From Merluccius polli (lineage: Eukaryota; Chordata; Actinopteri; Gadiformes; Merlucciidae), in contig JAOPHQ010005689.1 in assembly GCA_030340625.1 (NCBI GenBank), forward strand, positions 936,001 through 1,000,000: 64,000 bases of DNA, written 5' to 3'. A program made the position numbers and the translations under genes. Shown piece after piece: positions 49,991 to 59,022 of this stretch (positions are counted from its first letter, which is position 1; the number at the start of each line of letters is the position of its first letter). Below the pieces are notes generated by a model. The model was not told the DNA's origin. It made no database searches and saw only the letters and a list, made by a program, of their open reading frames with translations.

Positions 49991-52342
49991 TTCGTCTTCT
50001 CTGTCCCAGGCCGGGTAGATGCCTGTGGCTTGGTTCTTGGGAGGGTTGGGACAGTTCCTTGAGAAGTGTCCTGGGGCTCCACAGTTGTAGCAGGTGTTGT
50101 CAGTCGACGGTTGTTTACCCCCTCTCCCTCGTCCTCTTGTCCCTCCTTGGAGAGGGCCTCTGCTGGTTCCTCCTGCGGGGCTTGAGTCCTTTCCCGTGTA
50201 GGCTTGGGGAGGTGGTGCTGGCCCTGGAAAGGGGCCTCCTGGCTGGCTCCCGGCTTGGAGAGGATATCCCCACATGCCTGCAGAGAACCCACACGTCATG
50301 GGCGGACCGAAGTATGTGAGGGCTGAAGGAGGGACTGGAGGCAGAGGAGGGCTTGCGGGGGTCATCAGGGTCACGGGTTGCCCTCCCTCGGCCTGAGGGA
50401 CTGGTTCCATTGCCATGTGGTGGGCCGTCTTACTGTCTTTGTTTTTCCGAACTTTCTCCTTCTCTTGCTGTTCTTTCAACTGGAGTTTGACGAGCTGGAG
50501 TCGTAGGGACGCTCCTACGTCCTCGTCTTCTTGAGCTTGATCTTCTTCATATCGTTCTAGGTGGTGCAGAACATGGGCTTCCCAGGTGGGGTGGTCGAGA
50601 TGATTCAGCCCAACAGTGTCTTGGAGCTTCTTCTGGACTGTTGTGGGTAGTGTTCGTTCTACCTCTGAGCGAAAGAGAGTGTTGCTTACGCCATGGGGGT
50701 GGGATCCGTTGACATCTTCCCAGGTGTCTTCTAGACGCTTCAGGTAGGCAGCTCCTCCCTCTCCACCTGGCTTGTAGCGGATCCCGGAGATTCCCCCTCG
50801 AGCGCCTCGTGTGGGGAACTGTTCTTTCAGAAGGAGCCACCACTGGTTCCGGTGGGGGTCGAACGGGTCCCGGTCTGGTCGGTGCGTCGTCATAGTCCCT
50901 CTGTCCAGGGTGGCGGTGGTCACCGTCCCGGCACATCGGGTGACGAGGGCTCGGATGTCTCCCATGGCCAGCCGGTCTTGGGACGTGGTCGTTTTCAACT
51001 TGCGGATCCATGCTCCGGCCCCTTCTTTCAAGGGAGGGAGTTGGTCCACTAAAGCGCTCATGTCTCGATGGGACCAGGGTTGGTATCTTCCCCCCACCCG
51101 TGTGGCAGACTCCAACAGGGGCATGTGGAACACACCCTCCTCTTCTAACTCTTCCTCTTCTCTTACTGCTTCACAGGCTTTTCGCAGGAGGTCTTCTTCT
51201 TCAGAAGAGAGCTGGCGTCCCCCTTCTACGCCATACCGGGTACTTCTTCCGGGTGCGGCTCGGGCTTTCGGGTAGGCTCCTCTTGCTTCACAGGCCTGTC
51301 GTAGGAGGTCTTCTTCTTCAGAAGAGAGCTGGCGTCCCCCTTCTACGCCATACCGGGTGCTTCTTCCAGATGGGACCCATGCTCTCGGGCTGGCTCCTTG
51401 GTCTGGTCGGGTCCCTCCAGCGCCGCGGGTCCTGGGTAGGCTTTGGGTCTGCCCTCCCTGGGGACGAGGGGCGCCAGACGTGTAGGGTCTACCTGTGAGG
51501 TCAATGAGGTCTTCGGAGATGTCATCTAAAGAGAAGGTGGCCCTGGCGTGGGCCGGATCCCGGGAGCCAGGATCAGCCGTCCGGGGAGGCCCTGGGTCAC
51601 ATCTCAGGTCGGGGAGAGACATCTCATGGCGGCCGACGTGGCTGTCGTAGGGTCGGCTTCTGCTGCTCTGGAGGCTCCCCCCTCCTCTTCTCCATTTCCA
51701 CCGTTTGTCCTCCCGTGGCAGCGGGGAGAGCTCCTCTTCTTCTTCTTCCTCGCTTTCCATGTAGTGGTGGAAGTCGGCTTCTTCTTCTGGAGTCATGTAG
51801 ACCTTCGTCCTGGGGGCCGGTTGGGGCCTGGGGACCGGTTGGGGTCCGGAGTCCGGTTGGGGTCCGGGGCTGGGTCCCTCTATCAACACCCAGGCGGGTC
51901 CTCCCGGAGTACCCCAGGTCACGGCGACTGGGGCGAAGGCGCGGGGATCCCCCACCACGATGGCCGGGGCTTGCACAGCACAGGGTCCTGGTGATGTCAT
52001 CTGGACTGTGGGTCTTGGTCCGCAGTCGTACACATCGCAGTAGTCAATCATGGGCCCCCCGACAGGGCCCCGTCTGGGGACGGGCTGGGGAGCCTTCAGG
52101 GGCGTGGGGGGTAAGAGCCGGGGGAAGGGGTCTGGAACGGGGTCGGGAAAGGAAGGGTATGGGGGTGCAGGGTTAGTACGGAAGGGGTTCAGGGAGTCAG
52201 GCTTGGAAGGGAAGGGGCGCGGGGACGGGAACGTAAGATTGGGAGGGGAGGGGTACAGGAACGGGGATGTGGGGTTGGAAAGGGAGGGGTACATGGGGTT
52301 GGAAAGAGAGGGGGACATGGGGTTGGAAAGAGAGGGGTACAT
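49988..52342 (-). CDS. gag: retroviral Gag, main part
   Basis: 784 codons from the first Met in this frame. The N-terminal third is Pro-rich, with eight-residue repeats of YPSLSNPM type (52230-52342). It is followed by an acidic region and a duplicated block (51183-51370). A capsid-like helical region follows (about 50480-51010). The C-terminal part is basic and ends in one zinc knuckle, CYNCGAPGHFSRNC (about 50058-50100), that would bind viral RNA. It ends at the TAG shared with pol. Its true N-terminus lies upstream in another frame (52453-52920), so the first Met here is probably internal. Confidence 0.85.
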   Translation of the reverse strand: MYPSLSNPMSPSLSNPMYPSLSNPTSPFLYPSPPNLTFPSPRPFPSKPDSLNPFRTNPAPPYPSFPDPVPDPFPRLLPPTPLKAPQPVPRRGPVGGPMIDYCDVYDCGPRPTVQMTSPGPCAVQAPAIVVGDPRAFAPVAVTWGTPGGPAWVLIEGPSPGPQPDSGPQPVPRPQPAPRTKVYMTPEEEADFHHYMESEEEEEEELSPLPREDKRWKWRRGGGSLQSSRSRPYDSHVGRHEMSLPDLRCDPGPPRTADPGSRDPAHARATFSLDDISEDLIDLTGRPYTSGAPRPQGGQTQSLPRTRGAGGTRPDQGASPRAWVPSGRSTRYGVEGGRQLSSEEEDLLRQACEARGAYPKARAAPGRSTRYGVEGGRQLSSEEEDLLRKACEAVREEEELEEEGVFHMPLLESATRVGGRYQPWSHRDMSALVDQLPPLKEGAGAWIRKLKTTTSQDRLAMGDIRALVTRCAGTVTTATLDRGTMTTHRPDRDPFDPHRNQWWLLLKEQFPTRGARGGISGIRYKPGGEGGAAYLKRLEDTWEDVNGSHPHGVSNTLFRSEVERTLPTTVQKKLQDTVGLNHLDHPTWEAHVLHHLERYEEDQAQEDEDVGASLRLQLVKLQLKEQQEKEKVRKNKDSKTAHHMAMEPVPQAEGGQPVTLMTPASPPLPPVPPSALTYFGPPMTCGFSAGMWGYPLQAGSQPGGPFPGPAPPPQAYTGKDSSPAGGTSRGPLQGGTRGRGRGGKQPSTDNTCYNCGAPGHFSRNCPNPPKNQATGIYPAWDREDE
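51183..51370 (-). repeat. duplicated block inside gag
   Basis: Two copies, about 117 bp apart, of a segment encoding RSTRYGVEGGRQLSSEEEDL. The copies are nearly identical (51183-51250 and 51300-51370), so the duplication is recent relative to the rest of gag. Confidence 0.85.
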
Positions 52343-52452
52343 AGGACTGGAAGAGGAGGGGCGCTGGGTTGTGGAGGGCGCCTCAGGGACACTGATGTCT
52401 CCAGGAGAGGATGAGTAAGGAGGGGGAGCAGGTTCCCCAGGCCCCGGGCGAT

Positions 52453-52920
52453 CTAGATCAGAGGAGACAGAGAGGGGGGGGGGGTACCTATATCGGGAAA
52501 CATCGGCCCTTTGGGTTTTGGGGTTTCAGGACTGGGAGAGGGGCAAGAGTAGGTTGGGTTAGTACTGTCGGGTAGAGAGGAGAGATATGACTCAGCTACA
52601 ACCCTCCACTTTCCTAACTTTCTGATTCGCTTCTCTAGTCCCCTCACCGGGCGGAGTGGCCCGGCCTTCTCTATGGCCGCCTGACACTGGGCTGCCCCCG
52701 CCTGTAGCTGGTGCATCAGCCCTTTTAGCTGTCCTCGGCCATATGGGCCGTCACGGGATATCCATCCCTCTTCGACCCACTCTGTCACATACTTATCCCT
52801 TCTGTTGACCCACTTATCTGCCTCCTTCTTTCCCATCGGCTCTCCGAGTCGGACCTGCCGACCCCGGAGATGGTCCTCGACCAGTCTAGATTGCACTGCG
52901 GCGGTTAGAGTGACCTTCAT
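52453..52920 (-). pseudogene. gag: Gag N-terminal (matrix-like) segment, out of frame
   Basis: A 155-codon frame starting MKVTLTAAVQSRLVEDH. The first 120 residues are helical and basic, as expected for a matrix domain, then Pro-rich sequence runs to a stop at 52453. The following gag frame is shifted. An 11-G run at 52474-52484 near the junction is the likely site of a one- or two-base slip, either in evolution or in sequencing. Confidence 0.65.
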
Positions 52921-53165
52921 CCTGTCTCCTTACCCTTCTAGCTTCTCTAGGTTGTTTCCTACTCTTCTTTCCCAAAAACCCCCAGATAATCTTATACTAC
53001 TTGCTCGTCCTTTCCTTCTACTGTCTACCCGCCCTCTTTGGGGCATTACACATGCAACTGTTAAGTACCCCACTATTCTGTAATTCCCATATACCACCCA
53101 CCGTAGCTGAAATAAACTTGCCTTCCCCGCGGCGACACACACACCGCAGCTATTATTACAGCAAG
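52921..53165 (-). other. retroviral leader or unrelated sequence
   Basis: Between the gag start and the GA tract. It shows neither the LTR terminus (ATTTTTCACAACA) nor a TGG-starting primer site that I recognise. Confidence 0.4.
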
Positions 53166-53177
53166 GCAGGGAGGGTA

Positions 53178-53248
53178 GGGGACAGAGAGAGTGACAGAGA
53201 GATAAATGGAGAGAGAGAGAGAGACGTTGAGAGAGGGAGAGAGAGAGA
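53178..53248. repeat. (GA)n tract at the 3' junction of LINE A
   Basis: GA-rich repeat containing GAGACGTTGAGAGAGGGAG. The same phrase occurs in the larger GA tract at 58551-58892 (near 58738). It directly abuts the poly(A) end (on this strand, T8) of LINE A. Confidence 0.9.
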
Positions 53249-53361
53249 TTTTTTTTGGATTTTTCAAAAACACTTTATTTACATAAATATTAGTTTTTCA
53301 ATTCAACAATTCAATAAAGTGCTAATGCATTAAAATCCCAGTTTGCTAAAAAAATAATAGT

Positions 53362-56232
53362 TTAACCACTAAAAACTTGTGCAAAAACCAGCTCTTCATT
53401 TACCACTGAACATACGATATCATTAAAACACCAGCGCTGTTTAAAAGCGTCCAAGTCTCCAATGTGTTTGTAAAATCTAAAATCAAGCCAGAGTCTCGCC
53501 CTGATATTTACCAGCCACACAGCCATTGCCTCCTGCCCTTCTCTGTTCTCCACTCTGTTTTTTCTACTTATATATATCGCCATCTTTGCTTCACCTGAGA
53601 GGTAGTTTAGTAGCTGCCACTTTTCTTTTCTTTCTTTTCTGTAGGCAGCCCCCATAATAAAAACTCTCTCAGTAAAAACCACATCGAAAAAACTGAAAAC
53701 CAATGTTAAAAGAGAGAAGAAGCTTGTGAGCCTCTTACACTCAGTAAAAACATGATATACAGTTTTTCTAATGGAACAAAATGGACAGGTGTTAAAAACA
53801 GCAGGATTAATAACAGAAATAAAAGCATTGGAGGCGACAGCACCATGTAAAATCCTCCACTGGAGGTCTGCAGTCCGTTTTTTTAGGGGAGGTTTGTATA
53901 AAACCCTCCACTGTGGGTCGGCTCCCAGCTTGTTGGACCACACAGTGGGGGGGCAGTTGCACAGTCCGGCCTTGTGAATGGACTTCACACAGTTAAAATA
54001 CCAGGTTCTCTTGTCAGCCTTGTTCATAGTCAGCTTCCCTGGGTGTGTGTGTGTGAGCAGGGGACCGGTGAGTTGTCCCAGGCCTGGGCTCAGGAAGATG
54101 TCAGGGAAGGGGTCTGCAGGGTCCGGTCTGGCCTTTTTGTTTCCATAGTCCATGAGGAGGCTCCTCTCTCTCCCAGTAAGTTGTTGGCGCCACAGCTCCA
54201 GGAGCCTCCCCGCCACCCGGACAGAGTGCAGACCCAGAAGAGAGCCCAGGGCCTGGGTATCACTCAGCGCCGGCCCCACTGCATCCACCAGCTGCTGCAG
54301 ACACACAGTTTTTGCCTTAAGCAGCGCCACCGTCAGGCCAGGGGTGACACTGCTGCTGATGTCCAGCTTGGCCCCGTAAATCAGTGGTTCTCTCAACAAC
54401 CAGTACAGAGAGTCAGCCTTTGGGCACCTTTTACAGTTAAAAAGGGCCCAAGACTTAAAAACACCCTGATAAAACGGAGGCAGCCCACTTAATTTTAAAA
54501 GTTTAGAATCAATTAAAAACAGAGCAGCATCCAGCCCCAAGTAGTCTGCACGTCTTAAAATACAGCTGGCCACATCTCTCCACACTAACTCAGCCGGACC
54601 TGTGAGATATTTTTGTAGGAACTGTAGTCTAAAAGTGGCTGTCCGGCTAGCCAGGTGGACGAGGCCCTGTCCCCCCTCCTCTTTGGCTAAAAACAGCACC
54701 CCCTGTGGCACCCAGTGTAGACCATCCCAAAAAAAATCCACCATTTTTCTCTGTAAAAGGGCTAGTAAGCCTGAGGGGGGGTCTACACAGGTTAAACGGT
54801 GCCACAGTTGGGATGCTACTATGTTGTTTAAAACCAATACTCTTCCTTTAAAAGACATTTGAGGGAGAAGCCATTTCCACTTGGAAAGCTTCCCCTCAAA
54901 TTTTTCTGTGACGTTCTCCCAGTTCTTCTTAACTACGTGTTCCTTCCCGAGGAACACCCCCAGGTATTTAAAACCATCTCTTTTCCATGTCACGTTCTGG
55001 GGAAGAACTGGGAGACCGTCACGCCACTCACCGACAGCGAGGGCTTCGCTTTTCATCCAATTTACCCTCGCTGCCGATGTTACACTAAAAAGTTTTACAG
55101 TATTGATTAAAATGTCTGCGTCACTCTGGGCTTTAATAAAAACAACAATGTCGTCAGCATAGGCACTTAAAACAATGTTACTATTAAAACCCGGTAAAAC
55201 CAAACCCTGTAGATTGTGTCGTAACTTGTTAAGGAGGGGTTCCAGGGAGAGTGTGTAGAGCATGCCGGAAAGAGCACAGCCCTGCCTGACACCTCTACAC
55301 ACTCTAAAAGGAGCACACAGACTGCCGTTAAACTTCAGCACACTCTCAACCCCACTATACAACACCTTGATCTTGGCTATGAAACCAGCGTTGAACCCAA
55401 ACTTCTCCATTACTTTCCAGAGGAAGTTGTGTTCAACGCGGTCAAATGCCTTTTCCTGGTCTAGAGAAATCAGACCAGTGTTACAGCCGAATGAGTTGGA
55501 GATGTCCAAAACATCCCGAATGAGGTGGATATTGTCCACCATGGACCTGCCGGACACACAGTAGGTCTGGTCCCGGTGGATAAGATGCTCCATAGCCATC
55601 CCCAGCCTGGAGGCAAAGAGCTTGGACAGAAGCTTGTAATCCACACACAGTAGAGACACAGGGCGCCAGTTTTTGATGTCCTGCAGGTTCCCTTTTTTTG
55701 GGAGCAGGGTAATTACAGCCCTCCTGCAGGACATGGGCATAGAACCAGAGGCCAGACTTTCGTTAAAAACATCTAAAAGATCTTCTGCGAAGATGTCCCA
55801 GAAGGCCTTATAAAATTCCACACTCAGGCCGTCCATGTCTCTAGTGACATTGAGGGTGTGCTGCTGACATAGAAGTTTAATTTCAGTCTTCCTATGGTTC
55901 CACCACTGCCTAAGACTGCTAAAATCACCCTTCCTCTGTCTAAAAACATCCCAGAAATAAATAAGAACCTCCTTAAAATGTTTATCAAAAGTCAATACTG
56001 AATTAAAATGCCAATAAGCACTTTTTGGTAAAATGTTTTGAATAAAAACATTACACAGCAGTAAAGAGTGATCACTAAAACCAGTAGGAACAATACTGCA
56101 CATTTTAAAAATATTAAAATGATGCTTAAAACAATAAATACGGTCTAATCTGGCTGAGGATATCCTACTCTCTCTCAGGCGGGACCAGGTATACTGTCGA
56201 CAGTCTGCATGTGTCCTTCTCCACACGTCCAC
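53362..56232 (-). pseudogene. LINE A ORF2, reverse transcriptase part
   Basis: 956 codons. It starts late in the endonuclease domain (CRQYTWSR, ARLDRIYCF, GFSDHSLL), then jumps at about 55845 from the linker to MDGLSVEFYKAFW. LINE B has some 155 extra residues at this point, so an internal deletion has occurred here. RT motifs follow: DQEKAFDRVEH, GVRQGCALSG and YADDIVVF. The C-terminal domain has a CX2CX7HX4C cluster (CPFCSIRKTVYHVFTEC, about 53740-53790). The upstream part of ORF2 is in another frame (56259-56837). Confidence 0.85.
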
Positions 56233-56258
56233 CAGGCCATGAGAATAGACCAGCTGCC

Positions 56259-56837
56259 TCAGAACCTGTTGGAAACTGGATGCGGCTCTGCATGGTTGCG
56301 GTCTAGTGCCGCATTCTCTGTACAGTTAAAATCCCCACCCAAGAATAAATAATCCTCCGCGGCACAACCATTTAAAACATCATTTACTTTTTGTAAAAAC
56401 AGCTTCCTCTCTGTACCGATTGTTGGAGCATACACATTGATAAAAACAGCATTAAAAAGGTCAAACCGTGCTTTCATTAAAAGCAACCTCCCATCAATAA
56501 AATGCTCGACCTCCATTGAAACTGGATTAAAAGACTTGGAGAGGAGGAAGCCAACTCCTCCACTCAGAGAAGTGTTGTGACTTAAAATGGCTTCCCCCTC
56601 CCACTCTCTCCTCCAGTCTGCCTCATTGGTGCTGTCGCTATGCGTCTCTTGTAAATAAAATACATCGATATGCTTCATTTTGGCTGTTTCATAAATAGTG
56701 GCTCTTTTCTTTTGTTCTCTGGCTCCATTCACGTTTAAACTTCCCACTCTAAAATTATCCATAAGTGAGGAAATGAAAACAAAAATAAAAACCAATAAAT
56801 TAATTAAAACACACATTGGAGCTCTTCCCATCGTCAT
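56259..56837 (-). pseudogene. LINE A ORF2, endonuclease N-terminal part
   Basis: 192 codons, with the functional start probably at MDNFRVGSLNVNGAR. It carries APE-type endonuclease motifs: SLNVNGA, LQETHS and GGDFNCTENAALDRNH. It ends SNRF-stop because of a one-base shift near 56265-56280; the continuing frame is 53362-56232. Confidence 0.85.
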
Positions 56838-56946
56838 TGTTCATTTGTCTCTTAGCTTTGAGCACAAGTTTTCTTAATCTAAAAACCTCTTGATCAGTGA
56901 TCATCTTTCTGACTCATGTGGAGTCTGGCCGAGGTATAAAACAAAC

Positions 56947-57627
56947 TTAAAACCGGGAAATGATCTTCAATGATCTTTTTACCCCTTTAGCATTTTTCGT
57001 TTGTGCTAAAAATGTCTGGATCATTTCCACAGAGTACAGTTTTTTTTTTTGACTGTTAGTAATTTTAAAACCCGATGTGTCGCTGCTGTCTGAGATGGAC
57101 TCATCGCTTTCGCTTTCCTCCGTCTGCCCCCTTCCTGACTGTCTGTCCTCCTCCTCCACTTTGCTGCTCTTTGCCTCAGACTTTGTCCCCCTGGTCTTTC
57201 TCCTGCGTTTGGAGGCAGGTTTGGCCTTCACTGCCTCCTCCATCTCAACTTCCTCCACCTCAGCCTCCTCCACCTGTTCCCCCCATGTAGGCTTAGTGCC
57301 CTCCATACCCATCCCCTCTTCACTCACACTGTCCCCAGCTGTTACCTCACCCACCTCCCCATCACCCAGCACCTCACCCACCTCCCCTTCTCCTGCATCA
57401 CCCAGCACCTCACCCACCTCCCCTTCTCCTGCATCACCCAGCACCTCACCCACCTCCCCTTCCACTGCACCACCCAGCACCTCACCCACCTCCCCCTCCA
57501 CCGCACCACCCAGCACCTCACCCACCTCCCCTTCCACTACATCATCCAGCACCTCACCCCCCTGGTCGTTTTCACCCACACCGTGCACATTAATTATACT
57601 CACCCCCCCGTGCTCCAGGTCGGACAC
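56947..57627 (-). pseudogene. LINE A ORF1, C-terminal part with 36-bp repeats
   Basis: 226 codons, acidic. The first half is built from about five copies of a 12-residue unit (GEVGEVLGDAGE type) encoded by a 36-bp tandem repeat (about 57340-57545). Then come Lys/Arg- and Ser-rich segments and a C-terminal QKKKLYSVEMIQTFLAQTK, alike to LINE B (SPEKIKTFLEQTKGS). It is out of frame with the upstream ORF1 part. Confidence 0.7.
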
Positions 57628-58423
57628 AGCAGCGGCGCTCCGCGGCGCCGCTATCGGCTGCTCGTCCGCCGCAGCCCGGGCCGCAGCGGACGGAATCTCC
57701 GCCGCGGCCCAAGGCCGCGGGGGGGTGGAGGGGGTACTCCCCCGCCACCGGGCCGGGCATCACCCCCCGGCCAGGCGGAGTCGGATCCCCTTGTCTGGGA
57801 CAGGCTCTCACGGTGTGTCCCTCCTCACCACAACCAAAACATTTCATAGCCGACGAGGTGGCAAATATCACGTAGTCATAATCATCTACTTTAACATGGA
57901 AGCGGAGGTTGAGGTCCGCGTTCCGATTGTTAAGTATCATAAACAGTTGTCTCCGGTGAGACACTACGTGTTTCAGCAGCTGAGACCTACATCCAGACAA
58001 TATCTTTTTTATGGGGGACACCACCTTCCCATGTCTGGAGAGCTCTCTGCTCAGAAACTCGTCGGTTATGAACGGAGAGACGTTAGACAGGATCACCCGG
58101 GTGAACGGCTGAGTCAGCGGCACCACCTGTACAAACATTTCGTTCACCGTGATGCCCGTCTCTACGACGCGGTTCACCTTCTCCACCTGGTCCAGGAAGA
58201 TCACCACGGCGCTGTTCATTTGAGCAGCCGACTTCACGCTGCCGTGCCCGACCTTCTCTCCCACCGCAAGCCCAATGTCCTCCACGCTGCACGGAAAGCT
58301 GGCGGTGATTTTAATGCCATGCTTTCGCGTGAGGTGGTCGAACGTGACTCCATTTACCATGGCGTCTAAAAGACGCCGACCGGCGAGACACCGGCAGGAG
58401 GGAAAAAAGAAAAACACAAACAC
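57590..58423 (-). pseudogene. LINE A ORF1, N-terminal part with zinc knuckle
   Basis: 277 codons, the likely start being MVNGVTFDHLTRKHGIK (about 58361). It contains a nucleic-acid-binding fold region and a CCHC knuckle, CFGCGEEGHTVRAC (about 57800-57850), the ORF1 arrangement of Tx1-type LINEs. The frame then shifts in a G-rich stretch (about 57600-57730) into 56947-57627. Confidence 0.75.
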
Positions 58424-58545
58424 ACACTAACTATAACTTAAAAGTGAACCTATGCCCAATAAATACCATTGAATTAAATCAAATCAAATTAAACCAAACG
58501 AACGCTCAGCGTCTCGCTCCACGCGACTCACTCCCAGCATGCACC

Positions 58546-58550
<5 letters not shown>

Positions 58551-58576
<26 letters not shown>

Positions 58577-58589
58577 TGGGGGGTGAGGA

Positions 58590-58636
<47 letters not shown>

Positions 58637-58773
58637 AGAGAGAGAGGGAGAGAGAGGGAGGGAGGTACAGGGATTTAGAGTTGGAGTGGTGGGAAGAGTG
58701 AGAGTGAGAGGGGTTTGGGGAAGTGAGAGAGAGAGAGAGACGTTGAGAGAGGGAGAGAGAGAGAGAGAGTGGT

Positions 58774-58818
<45 letters not shown>

Positions 58819-58852
58819 TTGAGAGAGAGAGAGAGTGGGGGGGTGAGGAGTA

Positions 58853-58883
<31 letters not shown>

Positions 58884-58892
58884 AAGAGAGAG
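58551..58892. repeat. (GA)n/(TC)n tract between LINE A and LINE B
   Basis: About 340 bp of GA-rich repeat with GTGGGGGGTGAGGAGTAAGA (near 58577 and, with one G fewer, 58837) and GACGTTGAGAGAGGGAGAG inserts. It borders the 5' end of LINE A and the 3' end of LINE B. Arg/Glu- or Ser/Leu-rich open frames here are artefacts. Confidence 0.92.
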
Positions 58893-59022
58893 ATTTTGAT
58901 TTTTGATCAACTTTATTTTCTGTTGTTTTTCAAAAAATCATCTGAACATAACATCCTATACTATTTAAACATCCATATTCTCAGAGTAAATAATTAAATG
59001 AATAAATAAATAAATACTTCAT

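Larger units (their letters stand above)
42287..53165 (-). mobile_element. endogenous retrovirus, gamma/epsilon-like, 5' LTR not found
   Basis: Minus-strand provirus in the order leader (right), gag, pro-pol, env, 3' LTR (left). Gag has one CCHC knuckle. Gag and Pol are in one frame separated by TAG. Env overlaps the end of pol and has a CX6CC motif. These are features of gamma/epsilon-type retroviruses. Lesions seen: a frame break in gag at a G11 run, an in-frame stop in the RT region, and a frame break near the start of env. No second LTR or primer site was recognised between gag and 53165, so the 5' end is deleted or displaced. The copy is defective. Confidence 0.88.
53249..58550 (-). mobile_element. 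LINE A: Tx1/L1-clade retrotransposon in (TC)n
   Basis: Minus-strand element of about 5.3 kb. The 5' end (about 58550, sense GGTGCATGCTGGGAG) follows (TC)n, then come ORF1, ORF2, a 3' UTR and a short poly(A) against (TC)n. GA/TC repeat on both sides fits insertion into a (TC)n microsatellite, a target used by some fish Tx1-clade families (Kibi type, from memory). It is defective: ORF1 and ORF2 each carry a frame break, and about 155 codons are missing from the EN-RT linker and first RT block compared with LINE B. Confidence 0.85.

Noticed and set aside
57077..58369. 430-codon plus-strand open frame
   Set aside because: Antisense to LINE A ORF1; Pro/Ser/Thr repeats are the reverse of the 36-bp coding repeat.
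58506..58910. Ser/Leu-rich 134-codon frame
   Set aside because: Translation of the (GA/TC)n microsatellite.
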